Origin: Pseudoalteromonas piscicida
Lineage (GTDB): Bacteria; Pseudomonadota; Gammaproteobacteria; Enterobacterales; Alteromonadaceae
Length of the DNA: 64,000 bases
Assembly: GCF_002208135.1 (NCBI RefSeq)
Contig: NZ_CP021646.1
Coordinates: 174,501-238,500 of the forward strand
Direction: 5' to 3'
A program made the translations under genes and the position numbers. The notes under the pieces were generated by a model. The model was not told where the DNA came from. It did no database searches and saw nothing but the letters and a program-made list of their open reading frames with translations. Each line of letters starts with the position of its first letter. Within the stretch, counting starts at the first letter, position 1. This document shows, piece by piece, positions 1 through 7,558 of the stretch.

Positions 1-7
1 AGCTTGT

Positions 8-57
8 TGCACTAATTTGGTGCGTAAATGTTTCATTATGGTGCGCAATTTGGTGCA
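8..57. promoter_or_regulatory. Two NtrC-type enhancer sites (probable glnA regulatory region)
   Basis: Positions 8-24 read TGCACTAATTTGGTGCG, one base from the symmetrical NtrC consensus (TGCAC-N7-GTGCA). A second, weaker site ends at 57 with the same right half, TTTGGTGCA. Their centres are about 33 bp apart, close to the three helical turns that separate the two strong NtrC sites upstream of enterobacterial glnA. The first gene inside the window lies far to the right and reads leftward, so I infer that the controlled gene, plausibly glnA, lies just left of position 1. No sigma-54 promoter for it is visible here. Confidence 0.55.
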
Positions 58-182
58 AGCGATTCCCTGTGATAGTCACTTTATCTTCGGGTAAGTGTTT
101 GGGGTATTGGTATAGTTTATGAAGTGCAACAAAGCAAAAATTAATTTAATCCGATAGCTGGAAACGGGGGTAGTAGTTTTAA

Positions 183-218
183 TAAAAAAAGCAAGGCGCC
201 TTGAGGGAGACGCCCTGC
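183..218 (-). terminator. Rho-independent terminator of the adaptor-ATPase-permease operon
   Basis: On the minus strand GCAGGGCG (218-211) pairs with CGCCTTGC (198-191) with one G-U wobble, followed by a run of seven T. It lies 26 bases past the stop codon of permease 1 and should end the leftward export operon. Confidence 0.8.
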
Positions 219-243
219 CTTCAGGGAGTTGATTTCATCGAAG

Positions 244-2700
244 CTAGTTACTTCTCAATGAGTATAATGCGGGCTTGGTAATAACCCCGCTGGCGGCTAA
301 TACAGTTGTTGCAGCGGTAATGCCGATGATAAGCGACAGCGGCAATACGAATCCAAGCAGGGAGACACTAAACATGACCTCCGAGCTTGCCAACCATGCC
401 ATCGCTGCAACGGTTGCAAATGTCGCACATCCAAGAGCCGTACAGATCACTTTGGTATTTTCTCCGAGTAACCCCAGTACAATACTTTTTGGTGATGCGC
501 CAATTGCCATACGTACTCCGAGTTCATAGCGACGCATAGAAACACCGTAATTGAGTACGCCATATATGCCAATTAGTGCGATAAGTAAGGTGATGGTTGC
601 CAGAGAAAGCGCAGCCCAACCTGCAACTTGGTGAATTGCGAGTGAGTTAGATAGCTGTTGCGACAAAGGTTGAATTTCAGCAACACGCCAGCGTTTAGAT
701 ATTTGCGCCATGGTTTGGTTTATGGATTGGGGAAGTATCTGCTGCCCTGCGTGCGTTTGAATAATAAACGCTGGTGTATAGGCTGACAGTCGATCCACAG
801 CCCACATGCGAGCAGTGTCAGGCTTATCTGGAATGGCCAAATTTTCACTAATACCGATGATTTCATACTGAATATGACGACGGCCATTGAGCCAATAAAA
901 GCGTTTGCCAATAGCGTCCCCTTGTGGCGCAAGTTGTTCTGCAAAGGCTTGATTAACAATAAGTACAGCTGATTGGCTATTCACATCTTCAGTGGTGAAA
1001 TTGCGACCTTGTAGCAGACTAATCTCCATCAATGGCAGATAAGATTCGTCAACGATGTTGCCTGATACCGAGTATTGCGTCTGGAATCCTGAGTCAGTCG
1101 CAAGAAACGTACTGAGTCCAAATTCAATCGGTGTGCCAGTAGTTAAGCTTACCGCTTTGAATTGTGGGTTTTGTTTGAGCGCAGCGGTAACATCTAATAA
1201 TTGTTGTCTGCGCTCGGCATAAAATGCATCTCTTTGTTCACGGGCTGGACGTTGCTCTACAAGTTGGTTGAGTTCAACCTCATAGCGTTCAGAGGTTGAG
1301 AAATTAGGTGATTGGTTAAGTAATCCCCATGCATTGATAAAAGTTTGCGAACAAGCGAGTAATAATAGGCTTGCTAGAAATAGTTGGCTAAAAATTAAGG
1401 CTTTTCGGGTTGCTGTTTTGATTTGGATCCCGGTGCCTTTTCCGCTGCTTTGGAGTTGGCTATTGAGCTGCTTAACGTTAATGCGTTTGCTCACGAGCCA
1501 TGCCCCGAGCGATGCCAATAACACGGCAAGAATTAAGCACAAGGCAACCGTGATGAAATTTGTACTGAGGTTGAGTACGCCAGGTAGGCTTTCTGCAGTC
1601 ACCAGCCTAAGTAAGTAGTAGCATAATTCACTCACCGCAAAGGAAAGCATTGCGGCGCAGCTTGTGAGGATTAAGAGTTCGATAAATATGCCCCGAGATA
1701 AGTGGCCGCGTCCAGCGCCTAATGCAGCCTTGATAGCCAAATCACGTTGCTGATTTACCGCTCTGGCTAGAATAAGGTTAGCAATGTTGGCACAAGCAAT
1801 GAGTAGCAGGCAAAGTGCACCTAACAGTAGCCAAATGGTTTTGCTGGCACTATCACCGTGAATTTTTTCTCGCAGGGGTAACAGCTCCAACGTAATGGTC
1901 ATATCATCAAAGAAAGAAGAACTGGCTGTTTGGGTTTTAAAACGGCTATTGTAATGCGTGGATAGCTGGTGGTTGATAGTGGGAATATCTACCGCCCCCG
2001 CTTTTTTAATCAACACGTGTCGATTAGGACCGGTGATCCCCCAGTGCTGAGCATCGCGGCGTTGAAATGAATAATAATCCCAAGGCAACCATACGTCAGT
2101 CAGGCGGCCTGGAGTAAGCATTTCAGGTTCGCGATTTTGCTCTGATAGCACACCAATGATTTTAAAGTTTACTTGGTCTATTTGAATCGATTGACCGACG
2201 ATATCGGCTGCTTGACCATAATATTTTTGCCAAGCTTGATAGGACAATACTGCGATTGGCTGCATTGAATTAAGGCCTTCGTCTGCGCTCGGTCCACGAC
2301 CTAAGTGAAAAGTAAATCCTAGCATCGGCATAAATTCAGGGGTGGTATAAGTGGTATTGACTTGCGGCGTTTCAACTTTATTTCTAATCACCTCTTCGGA
2401 ATAGCCAAATAGGGCGGTTTGTGACTCCGGCGTCTTTTCATTTTCATAGATCTCAAGCAGCATAGGTATCGGAGTGAAATCATCAAACTCCACTCTATCC
2501 TTGATATAGTGCACTGCTTTTGAAACGTAAAGCTGCTCTGCATTGGGGTAAGGCAACGACGCAGAGAGAATAGTAAAGTTTAAATTAAACATCGCCACAA
2601 GCGTACCTAGTGTGAGCGCAAGCGTAGAGATAATCGTGATGGTAAATACTTTTACTTTACTCAGAGAGTACAGACTGGCACTTATGTCTTTGACAAGCAT
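244..2700 (-). CDS. ABC transporter permease, MacB/FtsX-like (permease 1)
   Basis: This 818-residue inner-membrane protein has a membrane anchor near residues 17-40, a long periplasmic core domain, a block of three membrane helices near 288-405, a second periplasmic domain, and a final three-helix FtsX block near 690-810. This tandem layout is seen in MacB-like permeases of about 800 residues. It closes an operon after the adaptor and ATPase genes (26 bp after the ATPase). The N-terminal TLALTLGTLVAMFNLN and internal SSGKGTGIQI are nearly repeated in the second permease at 7559-10003, so the two are paralogues. Start: ATG with GAGG about 8 bases upstream. Export of a peptide, lipid or drug is inferred from the family; the substrate is unknown. 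Confidence 0.88.
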   Translation of the reverse strand: MLVKDISASLYSLSKVKVFTITIISTLALTLGTLVAMFNLNFTILSASLPYPNAEQLYVSKAVHYIKDRVEFDDFTPIPMLLEIYENEKTPESQTALFGYSEEVIRNKVETPQVNTTYTTPEFMPMLGFTFHLGRGPSADEGLNSMQPIAVLSYQAWQKYYGQAADIVGQSIQIDQVNFKIIGVLSEQNREPEMLTPGRLTDVWLPWDYYSFQRRDAQHWGITGPNRHVLIKKAGAVDIPTINHQLSTHYNSRFKTQTASSSFFDDMTITLELLPLREKIHGDSASKTIWLLLGALCLLLIACANIANLILARAVNQQRDLAIKAALGAGRGHLSRGIFIELLILTSCAAMLSFAVSELCYYLLRLVTAESLPGVLNLSTNFITVALCLILAVLLASLGAWLVSKRINVKQLNSQLQSSGKGTGIQIKTATRKALIFSQLFLASLLLLACSQTFINAWGLLNQSPNFSTSERYEVELNQLVEQRPAREQRDAFYAERRQQLLDVTAALKQNPQFKAVSLTTGTPIEFGLSTFLATDSGFQTQYSVSGNIVDESYLPLMEISLLQGRNFTTEDVNSQSAVLIVNQAFAEQLAPQGDAIGKRFYWLNGRRHIQYEIIGISENLAIPDKPDTARMWAVDRLSAYTPAFIIQTHAGQQILPQSINQTMAQISKRWRVAEIQPLSQQLSNSLAIHQVAGWAALSLATITLLIALIGIYGVLNYGVSMRRYELGVRMAIGASPKSIVLGLLGENTKVICTALGCATFATVAAMAWLASSEVMFSVSLLGFVLPLSLIIGITAATTVLAASGVITKPALYSLRSN

Positions 2701-2726
2701 ATTACTTTCCTCGCTTCCATCATGGA

Positions 2727-3449
2727 CTAGAACGTGTCAACGACTGCATTGGCGTTAGTGTTTGATTGGGGGGCCAGTATTTTGCCATCTAGAAGGTGTA
2801 GTTTGCGTGTCGCCATATCGGCATATCTAGGATCGTGCGTCACCATACATAATGTGGTCCCTTCTAGGTTTAGCGTTTTCAACATGTCCATTACGGCATC
2901 ACCATTTTTTGAGTCAAGGTTACCTGTAGGTTCGTCAACAAGCAGTAATGCGGGGTTGCCGACGAGTGCGCGGGCTATAGCAATCCTTTGCTGTTGCCCA
3001 CCAGAGAGCTGGTTTGGACGATGTTTTGCGCGGTGCGCCATATCTACTTTTGTTAGGCAGCTCATTACCGCGTGATCAATATCGGCATTGCTCATAGGGG
3101 TTTTACGATAACGCAATGGCAGCGCGATATTATCGTATACTGTCAGCTCATCAATTAGGTTGAATGACTGAAATATAAAGCCAATTTTTTCGTTTCGAAT
3201 ATGTGCAGCAGCCGCCAAAGTTAATTGGCTAACCTCAAGATCTTCAATTTTATAGCTACCATCTGTTGGCATGTCTAACAGACCAAGAATTGACAGCAGG
3301 GTAGATTTACCACATCCAGAAGGGCCACAAATAGACACGAAATCGCCTTTATATATTTCCAAGTCAATTCCACGTAATGCGTGAGTTTCCATTTCTTCGG
3401 TACTAAAAACTTTAGTGATCCCTGACATGGTTAAAATAGTTTCTTTCAT
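2727..3449 (-). CDS. ABC transporter ATP-binding protein, LolD/MacB family
   Basis: The 240-residue nucleotide-binding subunit carries Walker A GPSGCGKST (near residue 43), Q-loop region FIFQSFNLI, signature LSGGQQQR, Walker B LLLVDEPTGNLDS and the switch histidine in VTHDP. Length and motifs match the LolD/MacB ATPases that power mechanotransmission permeases. It sits between the adaptor gene (23 bp upstream) and permease 1 (26 bp downstream), reading leftward from the sigma-54 promoter at 4772. It is the only ATPase in the module, so it may serve both permeases; that is inference. Confidence 0.93.
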   Translation of the reverse strand: MKETILTMSGITKVFSTEEMETHALRGIDLEIYKGDFVSICGPSGCGKSTLLSILGLLDMPTDGSYKIEDLEVSQLTLAAAAHIRNEKIGFIFQSFNLIDELTVYDNIALPLRYRKTPMSNADIDHAVMSCLTKVDMAHRAKHRPNQLSGGQQQRIAIARALVGNPALLLVDEPTGNLDSKNGDAVMDMLKTLNLEGTTLCMVTHDPRYADMATRKLHLLDGKILAPQSNTNANAVVDTF

Positions 3450-3472
3450 AATCGTATCCTAATGATGATTTA

Positions 3473-4723
3473 TTATTGAATGATCCGTACTTGTTTAGCG
3501 TTTTTATAAGTACTTGTATCAGAGAGTATGATTTGCTGATTTGGGGTGACACCGCTTTCAATTTGCAAGAATTTGCCTGCATCAATACCAAACGACACTA
3601 TCTGAGGGGTTGCGATGTCATTGTCTAACACAAAGAGCGTTTGCTGGCTGTGTGATTGGGTGTTACTTGGGCGCTCAACATACAGTGCGTTCTTCAACTG
3701 GTGTGTGCTAATTTGCGCATCTACGTTGAGTTCTGGGCGCGCAGAATCAGGTACACCATTGACAAAAGTAAGTTCAACTTCAATGGTACCTTCTTGTACT
3801 TGCGGGCTGATCCTTGTGACTTTTGCTGGCACTTGTTCGCGGCGTGTATTGACCATAGCAAATTGACCTACCTGAATTTGTTCTGCTTTAGACTGAGATA
3901 CTCTGACCAGCGCTTGAAGGTCGTTGGTGCTGCCAACTTGAGCAAGTTCTTGGCCGGCGATAACACTTTGTCCAAGTTCAACTGCGAGACGTTGTAAGAC
4001 ACCTTCTGTACCTGCTCGGACTGTTAGTTTCGCTTCTCTTTCTTTTAAACGAGCGAAAAGAGACTGAGCTTGGTTGATCAGTTCTTGCGAGATGGTTAAA
4101 TCTTCCGAATGTAATAGCTTTAGCTGTTCTATACGTTGTTGTTGGAGCTGTACTCTTTCTGACAGCTGCTGCTCTTCAAGCTCTGCGGTTTTTACATCAA
4201 TGGCGGGAACAACGCCTTGGTCTCTGAGGGTTTGCTGAGCTTCTCGGCGCATGACTAACGATTGATGTTCACTGGTAAGTTCGGCAAGGGTGGCGACTTC
4301 CATTAATAACTCTCGCTGGTTTGCAAGTTTTTGTCTGCGAAAGTTTGCTTGTTGACGGTTTAGCTCCATTTCAGCACTTTCTAATTGCTGCAAGAGATCA
4401 GGGTCTTGCATCTTCAAAATGATGGTATCAGGCTGAACTTCACCACCGGGGCGTACTAATATTTCATAGACGGTGGCAGGATCTTGGGTGGTGATCAGTT
4501 TTTGTTTATTAGAGCGAAGCACACCATAGCCGTCAACGCTAACATCTAAATCACCTTGCTTAACCTGTCCAACAATGATGGCGTGTCTTTGTAATTTGAA
4601 TTCGTCCGATGTGGAGAATAGCTTGAGGCTAAGCCAAGCAAATATCAGCACTAAGGGGATTGCGATAACAAGCCCTAGCTTGTGTAGCGGCTTTGCTTGT
4701 TTTTGTTTTATTACGTCCATCAT
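3473..4723 (-). CDS. Periplasmic adaptor subunit, HlyD/MacA-like
   Basis: This 416-residue protein has one N-terminal membrane anchor (about residues 17-35), a biotinyl-lipoyl-like first half (around residues 56-105), a long glutamine-rich coiled coil (about 115-235), the returning lipoyl half (around TVRAGTEGVLQRLAVELGQ), and a beta-barrel region. This is the order expected of membrane-fusion adaptors that link an inner-membrane pump to an outer-membrane channel. No outer-membrane TolC-like gene is present in the window. It is the first gene of the three-gene export operon, 34 bp downstream of the sigma-54 promoter element. The start is an ATG-ATG pair after AGGT. Confidence 0.88.
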   Translation of the reverse strand: MMDVIKQKQAKPLHKLGLVIAIPLVLIFAWLSLKLFSTSDEFKLQRHAIIVGQVKQGDLDVSVDGYGVLRSNKQKLITTQDPATVYEILVRPGGEVQPDTIILKMQDPDLLQQLESAEMELNRQQANFRRQKLANQRELLMEVATLAELTSEHQSLVMRREAQQTLRDQGVVPAIDVKTAELEEQQLSERVQLQQQRIEQLKLLHSEDLTISQELINQAQSLFARLKEREAKLTVRAGTEGVLQRLAVELGQSVIAGQELAQVGSTNDLQALVRVSQSKAEQIQVGQFAMVNTRREQVPAKVTRISPQVQEGTIEVELTFVNGVPDSARPELNVDAQISTHQLKNALYVERPSNTQSHSQQTLFVLDNDIATPQIVSFGIDAGKFLQIESGVTPNQQIILSDTSTYKNAKQVRIIQ

Positions 4724-4756
4724 CAGTTACCTTGCTTTAATCGGTTAACCAATGAA

Positions 4757-4772
4757 AGCAAACGATATGCCA
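4757..4772 (-). promoter_or_regulatory. Sigma-54 (-24/-12) promoter of the export operon
   Basis: Read on the minus strand this is TGGCATATCGTTTGCT, matching TGGCAC-N5-TTGCW with one mismatch and exact GG-to-GC spacing. It lies 34-49 bp before the adaptor start. The flanking TAAAGTTTGGCATA is shared with the second promoter at 10072-10087. Confidence 0.85.
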
Positions 4773-4824
4773 AACTTTATCCTGTTGTTTTTATTGGTTT
4801 TTAGTGTTTTTGTTTTACCGAAAG

Positions 4825-4859
4825 GTCCGATTGTGGACGTGAGAATTTAAAAACTGGAC
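4825..4859 (-). promoter_or_regulatory. Operator of the sigma-54 response regulator upstream of the export operon
   Basis: GTCC-N6-GGAC at 4825-4838 is an inverted repeat whose minus-strand form GTCCACAATCGGAC differs by one base from the site at 10140-10153. It starts 53 bp from the edge of the -24 element, exactly as at the other promoter. A second GGAC half-site at 4856-4859 is in register 21 bp (two helical turns) further away. Assignment to the adjacent regulator is inferred from proximity and duplication. Confidence 0.7.
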
Positions 4860-4872
4860 TGAGCATATTGGG

Positions 4873-6168
4873 TCAGTTTAGTGGCACAGGAAAGGTGAGT
4901 TGGCAAACCGATCCCTGCTTATCCTGACGATTGCTTAGGCTAATGGAGCCAGACATTTGCTCGACAAAATAGCGGCTAAGGTAAAGGCCAATACCTTCCC
5001 CCGTTTGTTTGGTTGAGTAAAATGGCACAAATAAGTTATCGTGGTTGGCAACGCCGGTACCTTCATCAAGCACCTCCAAGATAGCAATATTGTCTTTGGT
5101 ATATAGCTTCAGTGTAAGCACAGAGCCCGCGGGGCTCGCTTCTATGGCGTTCTTGATGATATTGATTAGCACTTGATTAAATAAGGTTGGGTCAACATGA
5201 AAGTAGACCGGAGAAAGTTCAATTTGCCACGCTACATCTGTAAAAAGGCCTTGAACGGTTTTGCTTACTTCTAACCCCGACAGACGTTTTATCTCTACTT
5301 TTATTGGTTGGTTGAGCTGGCTGTACTTATGGATAAAATCCTGCAAATGGAAACACCGCTCAAGTACGATATTAAATGCTTCGTGATCCCTTGGGTCTTT
5401 TGCGCGAGTTTGTAAGCGTTCTAGTATGGCAGACACTGGGGTGAGGGAGTTTCTTATTTCATGGCTAATCACTCTGATCAAGCGTTGCCAAGCTTGAAGT
5501 TCCTGATCGCGCAGTGCTTGCTGAATATCGATACAGACGACAAGGTGATATGACTGATTCTGCTGAGTAAAGGTGCTGTGTCTCACTTGCCAGCGCTTAT
5601 TGTTCTGTATATCGATAAAGTGCCACTGTGGAGAAGGAGTTAACCCTATCGCCTCTGGGTGGCTATATCGTAGGGTTTGCCATGGCCTTTGGAATAATTG
5701 AAAGCAGGCGTCATTGCCAAAGCACAGTTGCATACGCTGGTCGAAAATAAGCATCGGGGTATTTAACACACTGATCAGTTCAGCAACGAGGAAAGATTGC
5801 ATATCTTCGTCGGTTTTTTCACTTTGTAGCATATCGGAGAGAGCATTCAGCTGATTGTGCAGCTGGGCGACAACGCCCGAAGAAAATGTCGGTTTGGCTT
5901 TTAGGCTAAAGTCACGCTTGAGCCACGCTTCGGCTTGATAGCCACAGCGCTCAAACGATAGCTTACAACGATTATAAAGCTGTTTTAGTAACAATCCTTG
6001 GCAGACAATCAGACCAGCGATTAAGAGTAAGGTAGGTAGAGGCATGAAAATAGGTATGTTAATTCCCATTTGCCAACTAACGACACAAACTCCCGCGATT
6101 TCAATTGCGATGAGTAGTAAAAACTTAACGATGAAATAGCGCGCCAAAGGTTCCTTAAATAAGTGCAT
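4873..6168 (-). CDS. Sensor histidine kinase, NtrY/NtrB-like
   Basis: Two N-terminal membrane helices (roughly residues 12-32 and 41-61) with only a short loop between them are followed by a PAS-like region (about 125-215) and a complete kinase core: H-box VISHEIRNSLTPV (His near 236), N-box NIIKNAIEAS, G1 DEGTGVA and G2 GEGIGLYLS. The missing periplasmic domain suggests that it senses a membrane or intracellular signal, or its transporter. I chose the ATG at 6168; a TTG three codons earlier is possible. The gene overlaps the end of the response-regulator gene by 14 bp, so the pair is translationally coupled. Confidence 0.9.
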   Translation of the reverse strand: MHLFKEPLARYFIVKFLLLIAIEIAGVCVVSWQMGINIPIFMPLPTLLLIAGLIVCQGLLLKQLYNRCKLSFERCGYQAEAWLKRDFSLKAKPTFSSGVVAQLHNQLNALSDMLQSEKTDEDMQSFLVAELISVLNTPMLIFDQRMQLCFGNDACFQLFQRPWQTLRYSHPEAIGLTPSPQWHFIDIQNNKRWQVRHSTFTQQNQSYHLVVCIDIQQALRDQELQAWQRLIRVISHEIRNSLTPVSAILERLQTRAKDPRDHEAFNIVLERCFHLQDFIHKYSQLNQPIKVEIKRLSGLEVSKTVQGLFTDVAWQIELSPVYFHVDPTLFNQVLINIIKNAIEASPAGSVLTLKLYTKDNIAILEVLDEGTGVANHDNLFVPFYSTKQTGEGIGLYLSRYFVEQMSGSISLSNRQDKQGSVCQLTFPVPLN

Positions 6169-7516
6169 ATTTTTCAAGGCGTCGGTAGAGTGATTGCTTG
6201 GTGATCCCCAGTAATTCAGCAGCTTGTTGCTTGTTTCCTGCCGTATTAGTCAAAGCCTGAGCAATCAGTTGTTGTTCTGCTTGCTCCAATGTGATGAGTG
6301 GCAGCGACATGGAATTATTCGCACTTGGTTGTGAAGGCGTGCTCATATGTAATTGCTCGGGGCCGATTTCACCCGTTTGTGTTAGTAGCACGGCGCGTTC
6401 GAGCAAGTGACCAAGCTCTCTTGTATTACCCGGCCAATCGTAATGTTTTAGCTGATTTAGTGCCGAGGGTGTGAGCCTGCATTGTGTTTTTCCATATCGC
6501 TGGCCATGGGTTTTGATGAAATGTTCCGCTAACAATTCAATGTCTTCAGGGCGTGTTCGCAAGGGCGGTATTTCTATAGTTAAGGTGTTGATCCGATAAA
6601 AAAGATCTTGGCGAAATTCTGCTTGAGCGATTAACTGCTCTAATTTAGCATTAGTTGCACTGATGAGCCTTACGTCAGCGATTTCAGTGATACTTGAGCC
6701 AACTGCTTCATACTCTCGAGACTCTAGCACTCGCAGCAACTTACTTTGTTGTGCAAGCGGAAGAGTACCGATTTCATCCAAAAATAAGGTACCAAGATCC
6801 GCTAATTTAAACCGTCCTGCACGGTCTGATTTGGCGTCAGTAAATGCGCCTTTGGTATGACCAAAAAGCTCACTTTCAAACAGTTGTTCAGGGATGGTTG
6901 CCATGTTGACGGAAATAAATGGCTGCGCTGCACGCAGCGAGTGTTGATGTATCCACTGGGCTATTAAGCTTTTGCCAACCCCATTCTCTCCGGTTAACAG
7001 AATATTGGCATCCGTGGGAGCCATGGCCTCTAGTTGCGTCATCAGATGTTGCATGGCTTTGCTACGCCATAACACAGGTTTAGCATCTCCAGCGAGCGCA
7101 TGCTGAAAAGCTTGGCTTTTGTTTTTTAGTTTATTGAGTTGTAACTGGCCCCTAATAACTTGTTCAAAGCGCTGGTTTTTCCATGGCTTTTCGAGAAAAT
7201 CTGCCGCGCCTAGTTGCATGGCTTGAACCACAAGCTCAGTATGTGACCATGCCGTCATAGCCACAATAGGAGTGGTATTGCCAAGTTGCTGTTGCTGTCG
7301 TAAAAACCTAAGCCCCTCTTGCCCCGATGTAGAGTCTAACTCAAAGTTCATATCGAGTAGGATCAAGCTAGGCTGGTGTTGTTCAAGAAAGCTGAGTGCT
7401 TGCACTGGATTTTCGACTTCTGCGACGGCTAGACCTAAATCTTCCAATACAAATCGCGCAGCTAATCTTACTTCTCTGTTGTCTTCTATTAGCAATATTT
7501 GTGGTTTAGCACTCAC
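6155..7516 (-). CDS. Sigma-54-dependent response regulator, NtrC family
   Basis: The protein has a receiver domain (about residues 5-120, acidic pocket ED at 11-12, phospho-acceptor Asp55 in LILLDMNF), an AAA+ domain (Walker A GENGVGKS near 177, Walker B region GTLFLDEIG) and a C-terminal Fis-type helix-turn-helix (NKQQAAELLGITKQSLYRR). The sigma-54 contact loop reads GAFTDA rather than the canonical GAFTGA, a variant found in other family members. The start is GTG with AGGAA 7 bases upstream. The gene lies 42 bp after permease 2 and is probably co-transcribed with it, giving positive feedback. It presumably binds the GTCC-N6-GGAC sites at both export promoters. Confidence 0.93.
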   Translation of the reverse strand: MSAKPQILLIEDNREVRLAARFVLEDLGLAVAEVENPVQALSFLEQHQPSLILLDMNFELDSTSGQEGLRFLRQQQQLGNTTPIVAMTAWSHTELVVQAMQLGAADFLEKPWKNQRFEQVIRGQLQLNKLKNKSQAFQHALAGDAKPVLWRSKAMQHLMTQLEAMAPTDANILLTGENGVGKSLIAQWIHQHSLRAAQPFISVNMATIPEQLFESELFGHTKGAFTDAKSDRAGRFKLADLGTLFLDEIGTLPLAQQSKLLRVLESREYEAVGSSITEIADVRLISATNAKLEQLIAQAEFRQDLFYRINTLTIEIPPLRTRPEDIELLAEHFIKTHGQRYGKTQCRLTPSALNQLKHYDWPGNTRELGHLLERAVLLTQTGEIGPEQLHMSTPSQPSANNSMSLPLITLEQAEQQLIAQALTNTAGNKQQAAELLGITKQSLYRRLEKYALI

Positions 7517-7558
7517 TGCAAGCTTCCTTGATTTATTATTATCATCTCAATCGCTCTA

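Noticed and set aside
2761..2780. G6 tract at the end of the ABC ATPase gene as a fifth slippage site
   Set aside because: The protein ends normally for its family and all motifs are in frame before it, so no repair is needed.
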